Below, in pieces: positions 35,486 to 44,308 of a stretch of DNA of 64,000 nt. Both the position numbers and the translations under genes were made by a program. How positions within the stretch are numbered: position 1 is the first letter of the stretch; every line of letters starts with the position of its first letter. Under the pieces are notes generated by a model, which worked only from the letters and a program-made list of their open reading frames with translations, was not told the origin of the DNA and did no database searches. This stretch comes from Streptomyces sp. A1277 (lineage in GTDB: Bacteria; Actinomycetota; Actinomycetes; Streptomycetales; Streptomycetaceae): contig NZ_SSBI01000002.1 in NCBI RefSeq assembly GCF_004795015.1, forward strand, positions 1 through 64,000. The letters run 5' to 3'.

Positions 35486-36054
35486 CCGGCTTTGACGGCC
35501 AGTACATCAAGGCTCATGGGGAGCGTGGACTCGTTCGTGGGCATTGGGCCCGGACGAGCGACGCGCAAGCGACACCGCAGATCGTACGGGCACCGGCGGG
35601 CCCGAGCATACGAGGACCGGTACGGAGACATTCGGCACCCCAGACGAACCGTCTTACCGACGTCGCCATGGCACCCTGCTGAAGAGCAGCCCGAGCGAAC
35701 CGGAACAGTGGGCCACTGACAGGAGCTGACCGCCGTACGGCTGCCACGGCCCCCACGACCCTTGGACAGGACGGCAGCCGGAACGAATGAGGGGCACCGT
35801 GGGTACGGACGGTACCCCCCCCTCCGCGTGCTGGTGCTGCATGCGGTTCTGCCAGCCAGTTCTGAATTTTTGAGCGCTTAGGACCTCACCCACAGAACGG
35901 CACCCCGGACAACGGAAAGGTGAACTGCCGCGTGCGGAGGCACCGGAGCCGAACGGCCCCTCGGGCCGGGCGGCGGAACCCTCCACAGAGATCAGCCCCT
36001 CTGCCTTGGCGCTTGTCCGTCACGGCCAGCACCGCCCGAGACGCAGAGCCGCTG
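35486..36054. other. Junction region upstream of the truncated YcaO gene
   Basis: About 570 bases with no recognisable gene. The N-terminal half expected for YcaO is not found in any frame here. The stretch 35811-35825 has an eight-C run next to small GGTAC repeats. One short open frame (35787-35873) is listed separately. The region looks like a recombination scar that cut the 5' end of the peptide cluster. Confidence 0.4.
35787..35873 (+). CDS. Cys-rich micro-ORF, possible precursor peptide
   Basis: ATG 35787 opens a 28-codon frame starting MRGTVGTDGT and ending with a dense core: ACWCCMRFCQPVLNF. Four cysteines in seven residues just upstream of peptide-modification genes on the same strand is suggestive of a RiPP precursor. 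However, the ribosome site (GGAACGA) is weak, the leader is very short and chance is quite possible. Confidence 0.2.
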   Translation: MRGTVGTDGTPPSACWCCMRFCQPVLNF

Positions 36055-36933
36055 ATGCCGCCTACGGCCGAAACGGGGCCACCGTCCCGCACGCGAAGCA
36101 GCCTCAGCCACGGCAGCTCGGGGCCAGTCGGACCTGAGGACAGCAGCGAAGCCACGGCGTGTCGGTGGTTGATTGTGCCTGCGGGTTTCGGTATCACGCG
36201 CGCACACGCTCTAGAAGGGGGCAAGATTTCACATCGCCCCTGCATCGCCGAACTCCTGGAACGTGACGTGCACGCCTTCCACCTGATCCGGGACACCTCA
36301 CTGCCCGTCCGGACTGACAGCCTCGCCGGACACCCGGCCGAACTCGTGCGGCGGGCCGAGGACGCCGGACTCGGCGTCGCCCTGCGTGCCACCCCCAACG
36401 TCTTCGGTCTGCCGTATTTCCACGCCTACCTGCTCGAACCCGAGGACACCGCCCCCGTAGCCATCTCCTTCGGTGCCGGACTGCACGTGAACCGGGACAT
36501 CGCCGCCGTGCGGGCCCTGTCCGAAGCCGCTCAGTCCCGGCTCTCGCACATCCACGGCGGACGCGACGACATCATCGACCGCCACGATTACTTCGACGCT
36601 GCCGTCCGCGACGCCGAGGTCCGGGCCACCGCCGAACTGCGCCGCCGCGTTCGCGACCCTGCCGGCGCCGTCCCCATGGCCGAACTGCCCGACCACAGCC
36701 ACGACGTGGACAGCCTCACCGACGCACTGGACCTCCTCCTCGACCGCGCGCGGGCGGCCGGCGTACGCCAGGTGCTCACCGTCGACCTGACCCCGGTGCC
36801 CGCTTCGGGCCTCCACGTGGTCCGGGTCATCGCCCCCCGGCTGGAGTCCTTCCAACCCGCCCTGCAACGCGTCGGCCGGCGCCTCGCCGCCCACGGCACC
36901 AGCACCGCACCTCGGGAAACGGTGGCCCCATGA
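36055..36933 (+). CDS. YcaO-type cyclodehydratase/thioamidation enzyme, N-terminally truncated
   Basis: From about 36230 the protein matches the second half of YcaO enzymes: IAELLERDVHAFHL, ISFGAGLHVNRDIAAVRAL, SEAAQSRLSHIHGGRDDI, and HVVRVIAPRLE near the end. YcaO proteins use ATP to make azolines or thioamides in peptides. Normal members have ~400 residues; here the part before the ERD helix, with the first ATP-binding segment, is replaced by unrelated Ser/Pro-rich sequence. The enzyme is therefore probably inactive unless completed elsewhere. ATG 36055 is only the best available start. The stop overlaps the TfuA start by four bases, so the operon structure is kept. Confidence 0.7.
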   Translation: MPPTAETGPPSRTRSSLSHGSSGPVGPEDSSEATACRWLIVPAGFGITRAHALEGGKISHRPCIAELLERDVHAFHLIRDTSLPVRTDSLAGHPAELVRRAEDAGLGVALRATPNVFGLPYFHAYLLEPEDTAPVAISFGAGLHVNRDIAAVRALSEAAQSRLSHIHGGRDDIIDRHDYFDAAVRDAEVRATAELRRRVRDPAGAVPMAELPDHSHDVDSLTDALDLLLDRARAAGVRQVLTVDLTPVPASGLHVVRVIAPRLESFQPALQRVGRRLAAHGTSTAPRETVAP

Positions 36934-38444
36934 CCCGCACCCACCTGTTCGTCGGCCCCTCCGCCCACGGTCTCGGCATACCCGTACCGCAGGACATCCA
37001 CGTCCACGCGCCCGCCCGTCGCGGCGACATCGACCGGCTCCTCGCGGACCGCCCCGGCCCCGGTGTCATCCTCCTCGCCGACGGCACCTTCCACAGCTAC
37101 CCCTCGGTCGGCCACCGCGAGCTGCGCGACGCCCTGACCGCCGGCTGGCGGGTCTGGGGACTGTGCTCCATGGGCGCGATCCGCGCCGCCGAGATGCACC
37201 CCCTGGGGATGCGCGGCTACGGAACCGTCCACCAGCGGTTCGTCGACGACCCCGACTTCGCCGACGACGAGGTCGCCCTCGTCCACGGCCTGGAACACCC
37301 CTTCCGCGCGGTCTCCGAACCCCTCGTTCACATCCGGGCCTACCTCGACCACCTGCGAAACCAAGGCACGCTCCCCGCAGCTCGCGTCGACGAGGTCCTC
37401 ACCGACTTCAAGAACCGCTGGTACGGGGACCGCACCCTGCCGTCCCTGGCCCGCCGCCTGACAGAACTCGGCCATCCGGCCGCCCGCGACGACATGAAGG
37501 ACTTCGACCGCTTCCGGCTGAAGACCCACGACCTGGAAGCCTTCCTCGCCGAACGCCCCTGGGACGACGCGATACAAGCGGATCGAGCACAGCACCCACA
37601 CAAACAGCATTCACACGCAGAGCGAGCGGAACAGGGGGGTACGAACATGGACCATCGGGCACTGCTCACCGAGATCGGCGGTGTGCCGTTCATCGACGAC
37701 GACGGGTTCCGGCCCAAGGCGCTCCTGACCGCCGTAGCCGTGGTACGCCGCAGCGCCGAACCCGAGGCGTTCACCTCGCTCGGCGCCTGCCTCGACCCGG
37801 AGAACGCCAAGAGCATCTTCGACCGCCACGCCACCTCCAGGGTGCACGACATCGCCTGGACGGAACTCGCCCCGGCCGAGACCGAGGACGTAGCGCACGC
37901 CTCCGGGCTCGTCGTCCGGTCGATGCCCGCATGGCAGAGCCTGTTCACGCTGCCCAAGCGGTACCGGCGCATGGCGGCCAGCACCAGCAGCACCTCCGTC
38001 CTCGTCCCGCAAACCATCTACCTCGGCCCCGGAGCGTTCCGGGACGAGGAGACGCTGCGCGAGACCCTCGTCCACGAACACGCCCACATCTGGCTGAACT
38101 TCATCGCCGAGGTCTACGACCTCCAGCTCCCCGACGCCCCCAACGACTACGTCCTGCCCTCCGGCACCTCCGGCAAGACGTACCGGGGCGTCATGTTCGC
38201 CGCTCACTTCGCCGCCGCCGCTGCCTCGGCCCTACGCCGACGCCACCTCGACGGTGAGACCGGGGTACGGGAACGCCTCGACCACCTGACCGGATACCTC
38301 GGCGGATGCCTCACCGCCATGAACGAGCGGCCGTACGCCAGCCCGACCGGTGAACTGGTGAAGGACACCCTGACCCGACGGTACGACGACCTCGTCCGGC
38401 ACCTCCACGACCCCACGACCTCCGGTGGCCACCTTGTCCGCTGA
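36930..38444 (+). CDS. TfuA-like protein joined in frame to an HExxH peptide-modification domain
   Basis: Residues 1-213 are a TfuA-like domain (FVGPSAHGLGI, GVILLADGTFH, VWGLCSMGAIRAAEMHPLGM), the usual partner of YcaO in peptide backbone modification. Residues ~240-504 form a second domain with a HEHAH (HExxH) motif in LVHEHAHIWLNFIAE. It resembles the HExxH putative peptide-modification proteins (aKG-dependent beta-hydroxylase type). The joint (~214-239, rich in Gln, His, Ala) reads like translated spacer, and AGGGGGGT precedes an in-frame ATG at 37647. So the second domain may also be made alone, and the fusion may stem from a lost stop codon. It overlaps the YcaO stop and the MFS start. 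Confidence 0.75.
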   Translation: MTRTHLFVGPSAHGLGIPVPQDIHVHAPARRGDIDRLLADRPGPGVILLADGTFHSYPSVGHRELRDALTAGWRVWGLCSMGAIRAAEMHPLGMRGYGTVHQRFVDDPDFADDEVALVHGLEHPFRAVSEPLVHIRAYLDHLRNQGTLPAARVDEVLTDFKNRWYGDRTLPSLARRLTELGHPAARDDMKDFDRFRLKTHDLEAFLAERPWDDAIQADRAQHPHKQHSHAERAEQGGTNMDHRALLTEIGGVPFIDDDGFRPKALLTAVAVVRRSAEPEAFTSLGACLDPENAKSIFDRHATSRVHDIAWTELAPAETEDVAHASGLVVRSMPAWQSLFTLPKRYRRMAASTSSTSVLVPQTIYLGPGAFRDEETLRETLVHEHAHIWLNFIAEVYDLQLPDAPNDYVLPSGTSGKTYRGVMFAAHFAAAAASALRRRHLDGETGVRERLDHLTGYLGGCLTAMNERPYASPTGELVKDTLTRRYDDLVRHLHDPTTSGGHLVR

Positions 38445-39795
38445 CAGCAGCGACGTACTCGAACCGCCCCGGACCGGCATCAGGGACTTCGCCCTCCTCC
38501 AGACCGCCGCGTTCTGCGGCACCATCGCCACCCGGTGCGTGGAGATCGCCCTGGCCTGGTGGGTCCTGGACCGGACCGGAAACGACGCGCTGCTCGGCGT
38601 GCTGATCGCGCTCGGCGTCGCCACCGACGTCCTCTCGCGCGGCGCCCTGTCCTGGCTCGGGGACCGGTTCCCGCCCGGCCGGGTCATCCAGAGCTGCTTC
38701 ATCGGCTCGGCACTGGTCAGCGGCCTGCTTACCTGGCTCGCCTACCGTGGCGTGTACGAACTGTGGACCATCGTCATCGGCATCATGCTGCTCGGCGTCA
38801 GCCTCGGCGTCCGCGAACCGCTCCTTATGTCCACGATCCGCAGTCTGCTCAAGACCACCTCGGTCGCCAGCGCCGTCCGCGTCCGCAGCACCGTCATGTC
38901 GCTGTCCTCCTTCGCCGGACCGATCGCGGCGGGCGTGCTCATCGGCCCCCTCGGCTACGCCGCCGTCCTCGCCACCGCCTCCGGCGTGGTCGGCGTGTCC
39001 GCCGTCCTCATCGTCGTCCTGCGCACCCCCGCACCCGGCCCCCGGCCCGCGCCCGGCGGTGGCTTCACCGCCTGGGCCTCGGGCACCCGCGCCGGTTTCC
39101 GGGCCATCCGCCGCGTCCGCCCCGAATGGCGCCTGGCCATGCTCACCATGGTCGTCAACTTCGCGCTCTACCCCGTCTTCAACGTGATCGTGCCCGTCCT
39201 GGTCGCCCAGCGCTTCCCGCACCGCACCTGGGTCCTCAGCATCGTCGAATCGGCGTTCGCGGTCGGACTGATCGTCGGCAGCGCCTCCCTGGCCGGCCTG
39301 AGCGGCCGACTGCTGGGCCGCCGCCGCACCGTCCTGACCGGCTTCGCCATGCTCGGCGCCGGTTTTGCCGGCACCGGCCTCGTCGGCGCCCTCGGCCTCC
39401 ACCTCCCGGTGATCTTCACCGTCGCCGCCTCGCTGCTGCTGATGCTGTCCGGCGTCGGCCTGTGCATGATCACCACCAACACCGGGACCGTCCGGCTGCT
39501 GGCCACCCCGGCCGCCTACCGGAACCGGATGGTCGCCGCCGCCTCGTTCCTCTCCGGCGTCGTCATGCCGCTCGGCTCCGTCGCCAGCGGCGTCGTCTCC
39601 CGCACCTCCGGCGAACTGTGGGCACTCGCCGTCCTGGGCGTCCTCATCTGCTTGTGCGCCCTCGTGGCCGCCCGCGACCGGGTCCTCACCGCCTACCTCG
39701 ACCTGCCCGACGACGCACTCGACGACATCTACCTGCGCGACTACCCCCACGCCTTCGCGGGCGACGCACACGAGGAGCAGACGGCGACCCGATGA
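38425..39795 (+). CDS. MFS transporter, probable peptide exporter
   Basis: A 456-residue membrane protein with about twelve hydrophobic segments. The MFS loop motif between helices 2 and 3 reads SWLGDRFPPGRVI, and a central hydrophilic loop has APGPRPAPGGG. It resembles the MFS_3 (enterobactin exporter-like) group. The gene starts at GTG 38425, 20 bases inside the preceding gene, and ends overlapping the methyltransferase ATG by four bases. It is therefore part of the peptide-modification operon and probably exports the mature product or gives self-resistance. Confidence 0.78.
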   Translation: MATLSADSSDVLEPPRTGIRDFALLQTAAFCGTIATRCVEIALAWWVLDRTGNDALLGVLIALGVATDVLSRGALSWLGDRFPPGRVIQSCFIGSALVSGLLTWLAYRGVYELWTIVIGIMLLGVSLGVREPLLMSTIRSLLKTTSVASAVRVRSTVMSLSSFAGPIAAGVLIGPLGYAAVLATASGVVGVSAVLIVVLRTPAPGPRPAPGGGFTAWASGTRAGFRAIRRVRPEWRLAMLTMVVNFALYPVFNVIVPVLVAQRFPHRTWVLSIVESAFAVGLIVGSASLAGLSGRLLGRRRTVLTGFAMLGAGFAGTGLVGALGLHLPVIFTVAASLLLMLSGVGLCMITTNTGTVRLLATPAAYRNRMVAAASFLSGVVMPLGSVASGVVSRTSGELWALAVLGVLICLCALVAARDRVLTAYLDLPDDALDDIYLRDYPHAFAGDAHEEQTATR

Positions 39796-40859
39796 AGCGA
39801 TCCACCCTCGCACTGCTGCGCTGCCCCAGGGACAACTGCGGGACCGCACCCCTTACCGCCGACGTCTGGATTGCCACCGTCCTGGACACCGGGGAGGACG
39901 AACTCGTCGAAGGCGTCGTCACGTGCGACGCCTGCGGCGGCGCCTACCCCATCGTCTGCGGCGTACTCGTCCTCCTCGACGACCTCGCCGCCTACCTGCG
40001 CGACCACCTCGGCGTCATCACCTCCCTCACCGCGCACGGACCATCCGACGCCATGACCGGCTGGCTCGCCTCCCGCGCCCCCGCCGCCGTCGACCCCCGC
40101 CACGTCAACCGCAGCATGAAGCTGGAAGACCGCTATGTGAACGCGTTCCTCGGCGCCCACTTCGACCACCGCACCACCGACGCGGACACCGACCCGCTCA
40201 TCGCCGGTCTCCTGGCGGCGAACGCCACCCGCGACCTGTGGTCCACGGCGACGACCCTGTTCGACCGGACCACCCCCACCAGTGCCCTGGACGTCGGCAG
40301 CAGCGTCGGCGGTCTGTCGGCCCTCCTCTCCCGACGCGGCTGCGCCACCGTCGGCGTCGACACGTCGTTCCTGTCCGTCCTCGTCGCCCGCCGCGCCCTG
40401 CTCTTCACACCCCACCCGCTCAACAGCTACCGCGCTTACCGCGAGGGCGACCTCTACGACGAGCGTCCGCTGACCGTCGAGGGGGACCCTCGGTACGCGG
40501 ACTTCATCGTCGGATCGGGACTGACCCGGCTGGTCCGCGACCCCGTCGACCTCACCTGCGCGGTCAACCTCATCGACCTCGTTCCCGACCCTGCCCGCCT
40601 GCTGGACACGCTGATCTCCCAGACCGCCGAGGGCGGCCACCTGCTGATCACTTCGCCCTACGGCTGGTCCGGCGTCCCAAGGAGCCGCTGGCTCGGCGGC
40701 ACTTCGGACGAAGCCTCCCCGACAGCCCTCCGCGCCGCCGGCACCGCCCGCGGCTTGAAGGTCACCTGGGAGAACGACCGCGTCCCCTGGCTATGGCGCG
40801 ACTACTCCCGCTTCTGGAGGCTCTACATCGTGGACGTCGTCCTCTTCACCCGGACCTAG
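39792..40859 (+). CDS. SAM methyltransferase with N-terminal Trm112-like zinc domain
   Basis: A 355-residue protein. Residues 1-60 are a Trm112-like zinc ribbon (LRCPRDNCG ... CDACGGAYPI). The Rossmann methyltransferase core begins near 160 with LDVGSSVGGLSALL (motif I) and GVDTSFLSV (motif II); CAVNLIDLVPDPARLLD fits motif IV. As the last gene of the YcaO-TfuA operon it probably methylates the modified peptide. ATG overlaps the MFS stop by four bases. Its TAG stop is part of the CTAG target of the IS701 element that follows, so the insertion left the protein intact. Confidence 0.75.
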   Translation: MKRSTLALLRCPRDNCGTAPLTADVWIATVLDTGEDELVEGVVTCDACGGAYPIVCGVLVLLDDLAAYLRDHLGVITSLTAHGPSDAMTGWLASRAPAAVDPRHVNRSMKLEDRYVNAFLGAHFDHRTTDADTDPLIAGLLAANATRDLWSTATTLFDRTTPTSALDVGSSVGGLSALLSRRGCATVGVDTSFLSVLVARRALLFTPHPLNSYRAYREGDLYDERPLTVEGDPRYADFIVGSGLTRLVRDPVDLTCAVNLIDLVPDPARLLDTLISQTAEGGHLLITSPYGWSGVPRSRWLGGTSDEASPTALRAAGTARGLKVTWENDRVPWLWRDYSRFWRLYIVDVVLFTRT

Positions 40860-42262
40860 GACTGCAACCGTGTTTGGCGTGACGGTGTGTCGCCGTGGTC
40901 GTTGTTCCTGTCATGGGTGGGGATCTCGGAGTCGGTGACGTACGGCGGTGGGTGGCGGGGCTGGAGGAGGTGCATGGGCGGTTTGTGCACCGTTTTCAAC
41001 GCTCGGAGCCCCGGGAGCCGGCATTGGCCTATATGCGCGGGCTGGTGTCGTCGCTGGAGCGGAAGAACGCGTGGACGGTCGCCGAGCAGGCGGGGCATGA
41101 ACGGCCGGACCGCTTGCAGCGACTGCTCAATACGTGCGACTGGGACGCTGACGAAGTCCGGGACGACATTCGGGAGTTCGTGATCGAGCATCTCGGTGAC
41201 CCGCAGGCGGTGCTCGTCGTGGACGACACCGGGTTCCTGAAGAAGGGGATCCGCTCGGCCGGCGTCCAACGTCAGTACACCGGCACGGCGGGCCGGGTCG
41301 AGAACAGCCAGGTCGGCACATTCCTGGCCTATGCAACCGATGCCGGTCACATGTTGATCGACCGGGAGCTGTACCTGCCCGCGTCCTGGACCGAGGACCG
41401 TGAACGCTGCCGCGCCGCGGCGGTCCCCGACGAGGTCGCCTTCGCCACGAAGAACGAACACGCCAAGGCCATGATCGAGCGGGCACTCGCCGCGCGGGTG
41501 CCGTTTGCGTGGCTGACCGCTGATGAGGCATACGGGCAGGTCAAGGGCTTGCGTTACTGGCTTGAACAGCGCGGGGTGTTCCACGTGCTGGCGACCCGCC
41601 GCACCGATACCGTCGTCACCGCCTCACGCATGGACCATCCCGTGGACGAACTGGTCGCCGGTCTGCCCCGGCAGGCGTGGAAGCGCCGATCGTGCGGCCG
41701 GGGTGCCCACGGCGAGCGTGTCTACGACTGGGCCAGGGCCCCGATCCGTCCGTGGCGCGAGGAGGGTGTCGAGCACTGGGTTCTGGCCCGCCGTAGCCTC
41801 ACCGATCCCACCGAGATCGCCTACTGCGTGTGCTTCGCGCCCGAAGGCACCACCCTGAACACCCTCCTGGCCGTAGCCGGCCGCCGGTGGACGATCGAGG
41901 AATGCTTCCAGACCGCGAAGAACGAATGCGGCCTCGACCACTACCAGGTCCGTAAATACCACGCCTGGTACCGGCACATCACCCTCGCCATGGCAGCCCA
42001 CGCCTACCTGACCACGATCCGTGCGCGGGAGCTCAAAAAAGGGATCGCGACCCGGTGAACAGCACCTTGTCCCGCTGAGCCTGCCCGAGATCCGCCGCCT
42101 GACCGCCCACCTCACAGCACGCCTCCTACCCCCGGTTACCCACGTCCTGCACTGGTCCCACTGGCGACGACAAGCACAACACCGAGCACGCATCAGCCAC
42201 TACAAACGACGAGGCCACCACCCCTGAACTGAACCGCCATCACGCCAAACACGGTTGCAGTA
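40860..42262 (+). mobile_element. IS701-family insertion sequence with CTAG target duplication
   Basis: A 1403-bp element. The terminal inverted repeats start ACTGCAACCGTGTTTGGCGT (left, 40861; right, reverse strand from 42261). It is flanked by CTAG on both sides (40856-40859 and 42263-42266), the usual IS701-type target. It carries one transposase gene with a frameshift. Confidence 0.9.
40895..42227 (+). pseudogene. IS701-family DDE transposase, frameshifted
   Basis: The first frame (40895-42058) gives the typical IS701 protein: VLVVDDTGFLKKG, SAGVQRQYTGTAGRVENSQV, AWLTADEAYG, ECFQTAKNECGLDHYQVRKY. It ends early at a run of six A's (42035-42045). In the next frame the missing C-terminus follows: PLSLPEIRRLTAHL, HVLHWSHWRR, HYKRRGHHP. 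One inserted base in AAAAAAGGG explains it. Either the element is dead, the run is misread, or slippage restores the protein. Confidence 0.8.
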
Positions 42263-42266
42263 CTAG

Positions 42267-43361
42267 GGCCTGTGTGAGGTCGTGATCATTCGGTCGTCGG
42301 TAAGAGGTCGTTGATCCAGATCAGGGAGGCCCGGAGGTGGAGTCCGGCGTCGTAGCTCTCGGGGGACTTGTCGTAGCGGGTGGCGATGCCGCGCCAGGCT
42401 TTCAGTTTGTTGATCATGCGTTCGACGGTGTTGCGGTCCTTGTAGAGCTCGGCGTCGTGGGTGACGGGCCGGCCGCCCTTGCGGCCGCGGTTCTTGCGGT
42501 GGGTGGCCTGGTCCTTCTTCTCCGGAATGACGGCCTTGATGCTGCGCTTACGCAGGTAGGCCCGGTTGGCGCGGGAGGAGTATGCCTTGTCGCCGGCGAC
42601 CGCGTCCGGCCGGGTGCGTGGGCGGCCGACGGGCAATCGGATGCGGACCTTGTTCAGGACGGGGAGGAACTGCGGGCTGTCGGCGGCCTGTCCAGCCGTC
42701 AACACGATCGCCAGGGGGCGGCACTTGCGGTCGGACGCGAGGTGGATCTTGCAGGTCAGGCCGCCTCTGGACCGGCCGAGCAGGGCCCGCTTCAGGCGGG
42801 CTTTGCGTCTTCGCCGGATGCGTCGCCGTTCTTCCCGTCCAGGATCGTCGACGTCGCCCTGTCCGTTCTGTTCCCCTTGGCCGCCCCCTTTTGTCGGGCC
42901 TGCTCCTGTTCCCGCACGACCTTCTCCAGGGCCTCCATAACCTCGGGGGCGACGTGTATTCCGGCGGCGTCGTGATGCGCGCGGGTGGTCGTGGAATCCA
43001 CGCTGACCAGTGACAGGTCAATCTTCCCCTGCCCGGCGGCCTCGACGATCAGCCCCTCGAGCAGTGCGGTGAACACGCCTGCGTCCCGCCAGACCCGGAA
43101 ACGGCCGTAGACGGTGGGCCAGGGACCGAATTGCTCGGGCATCTCCCGCCACCGGGCGCCGGACCGGAATCGCCAGATCACGCCCTCGAACCGGTCCCGC
43201 AACTTCACCAGGTAGGGGCCGTACTCGCCGACCGGCAAGTACGGCTGGATGAGTTCCCACTGGTCGTCACTGAGCTGTCGGCGCGTCACACCGGCGTTCT
43301 ACCGTGATCCGTCCCGGCACGGCAGCGGAACGCAGATATTGATCACGACCTCACACAGGCC
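42267..43361 (-). mobile_element. IS5-family insertion sequence with perfect 22-bp ends
   Basis: A 1095-bp element. Its ends GGCCTGTGTGAGGTCGTGAT match exactly in inverted orientation over about 22 bases (42267 and 43361), and it is flanked by CTAG on both sides (42263-42266, 43362-43365). The left CTAG is shared with the IS701 element, so both sit in one former CTAG site. Confidence 0.9.
42286..43289 (-). CDS. IS5-family transposase, two overlapping frames (OrfA/OrfB)
   Basis: OrfA (43289-42792) starts MTRRQLSDDQWELIQPYLP and carries the first catalytic Asp in SVDSTTTRAHHDAAGIHV. OrfB continues in the -1 frame with KARLKRALLGRSRGGL, VAGDKAYSSRANRAYLR (second Asp) and DRNTVERMINKLKAWRGIATRYDK (Glu) to the stop at 42286. 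The switch lies near CGCAAAGCC (about 42800). Such -1 frameshifting is usual in this IS5 subgroup, so the transposase is probably functional. Confidence 0.85.
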
Positions 43362-43542
43362 CTAGTCGAATTTCGTCCGCGCCATTCCCGGCTCTTCCGC
43401 TCAGCACGCTTGGCCAACGCCGCTGATGTTGCTATGGGGGTGTACTCACAGCTGAATCCGGCTGGTTCCCCAGCCGGGTTCAGCTTCCCGGGCAGTGGCC
43501 GGGACGATCTCTCACGTTCTGTGGGCGCGCTGGGCCGGGTGG

Positions 43543-44139
43543 TTACCAGCCCGCCTGGGCGTTGGTGTAGGCCGTGCGGCAGGCTGGGTAGGCGGACTCG
43601 GTGGAGAGCTTGGTCACGACTTCCTTCCAGATCCTCTTGGCCGCCTCTTCCTGCGGCTTGTACTCAGCGGGGACCTCCGAGGCGTGGTTCTTGATCGTCG
43701 CGAGGGTGGCGACGGCCCACTTGTTGCACGCCGGAGCGGCGGCGTTGCGGTAGTGGTCGTCGAGTTCGGTTGCCACAGCGGCGCCGTTGACGACGGCCCA
43801 CGTGTTCCAAGTCGCGCACGCGGACTCGGTGAGCAGGGCCTTGTCTTCGTCGCTCAGATTGGCCACGGCGTTCAGGGCGGCGTTCCACGGTTCGTCGGGA
43901 ATGGCGTAGCGGGTGGTGGGGAACTTCTCCTTGGTCTTGAAGATCGCTTCCTGGCAGGCGGGCGGCAGGGGGGCCGCCTGCAGGCGGGAGGCGGCGGTCA
44001 GCTGTGAGGCGGCCACGGCGTGCTCGGGCGGGGTCTGTGCCTGGCTGGTCATGCTGAGGAAGGACACGCCGACGGCAGCCGTCGAGACCACGGTGGCAGT
44101 GAGGAGAAGGGGCTTGAAGGTACGGCGGCTGGGTTTCAT
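43543..44139 (-). CDS. Secreted protein, unknown function
   Basis: A 198-residue exported protein: MKPSRRTFKPLLLTATVV... with signal cleavage probably after SQA (~32). The mature part is helical with four Cys (PPACQEA, ESACATWN, APACNKWA, YPACRTAY) that could form two disulfides. ATG 44139 has AAAGGAG ten bases upstream; the open frame beyond it is not protein-like. I recognise no family. It is 170 bases from the prenyltransferase fusion gene, on the same strand but downstream, so co-transcription is possible. Confidence 0.65.
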   Translation of the reverse strand: MKPSRRTFKPLLLTATVVSTAAVGVSFLSMTSQAQTPPEHAVAASQLTAASRLQAAPLPPACQEAIFKTKEKFPTTRYAIPDEPWNAALNAVANLSDEDKALLTESACATWNTWAVVNGAAVATELDDHYRNAAAPACNKWAVATLATIKNHASEVPAEYKPQEEAAKRIWKEVVTKLSTESAYPACRTAYTNAQAGW

Positions 44140-44308
44140 GGCGGCAGACTCCTTTGTGAGTACGACTGGGGAGGCATCGGCTTGATGCAGACCGCTGCTC
44201 GTTCGGAGAACTCCTGCGGAGCCTCGCAGGACACGAGAGATCACCTGGCGAATGGGCGTTCGTCCGGGACCGTCCCTGCCGCGCCGCGAACCGAGCCTCT
44301 GTGGTCTG

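Noticed and set aside
38535..40859. A 774-codon frame spanning the MFS and methyltransferase genes
   Set aside because: Only the part from 39792 is real coding sequence; upstream it reads the MFS gene in the wrong frame as Arg/Pro-rich nonsense.
42286..43289. Disrupted IS5 transposase
   Set aside because: The frame change is at the usual -1 frameshift site of this IS5 subgroup, so it is treated as a normal two-frame transposase.
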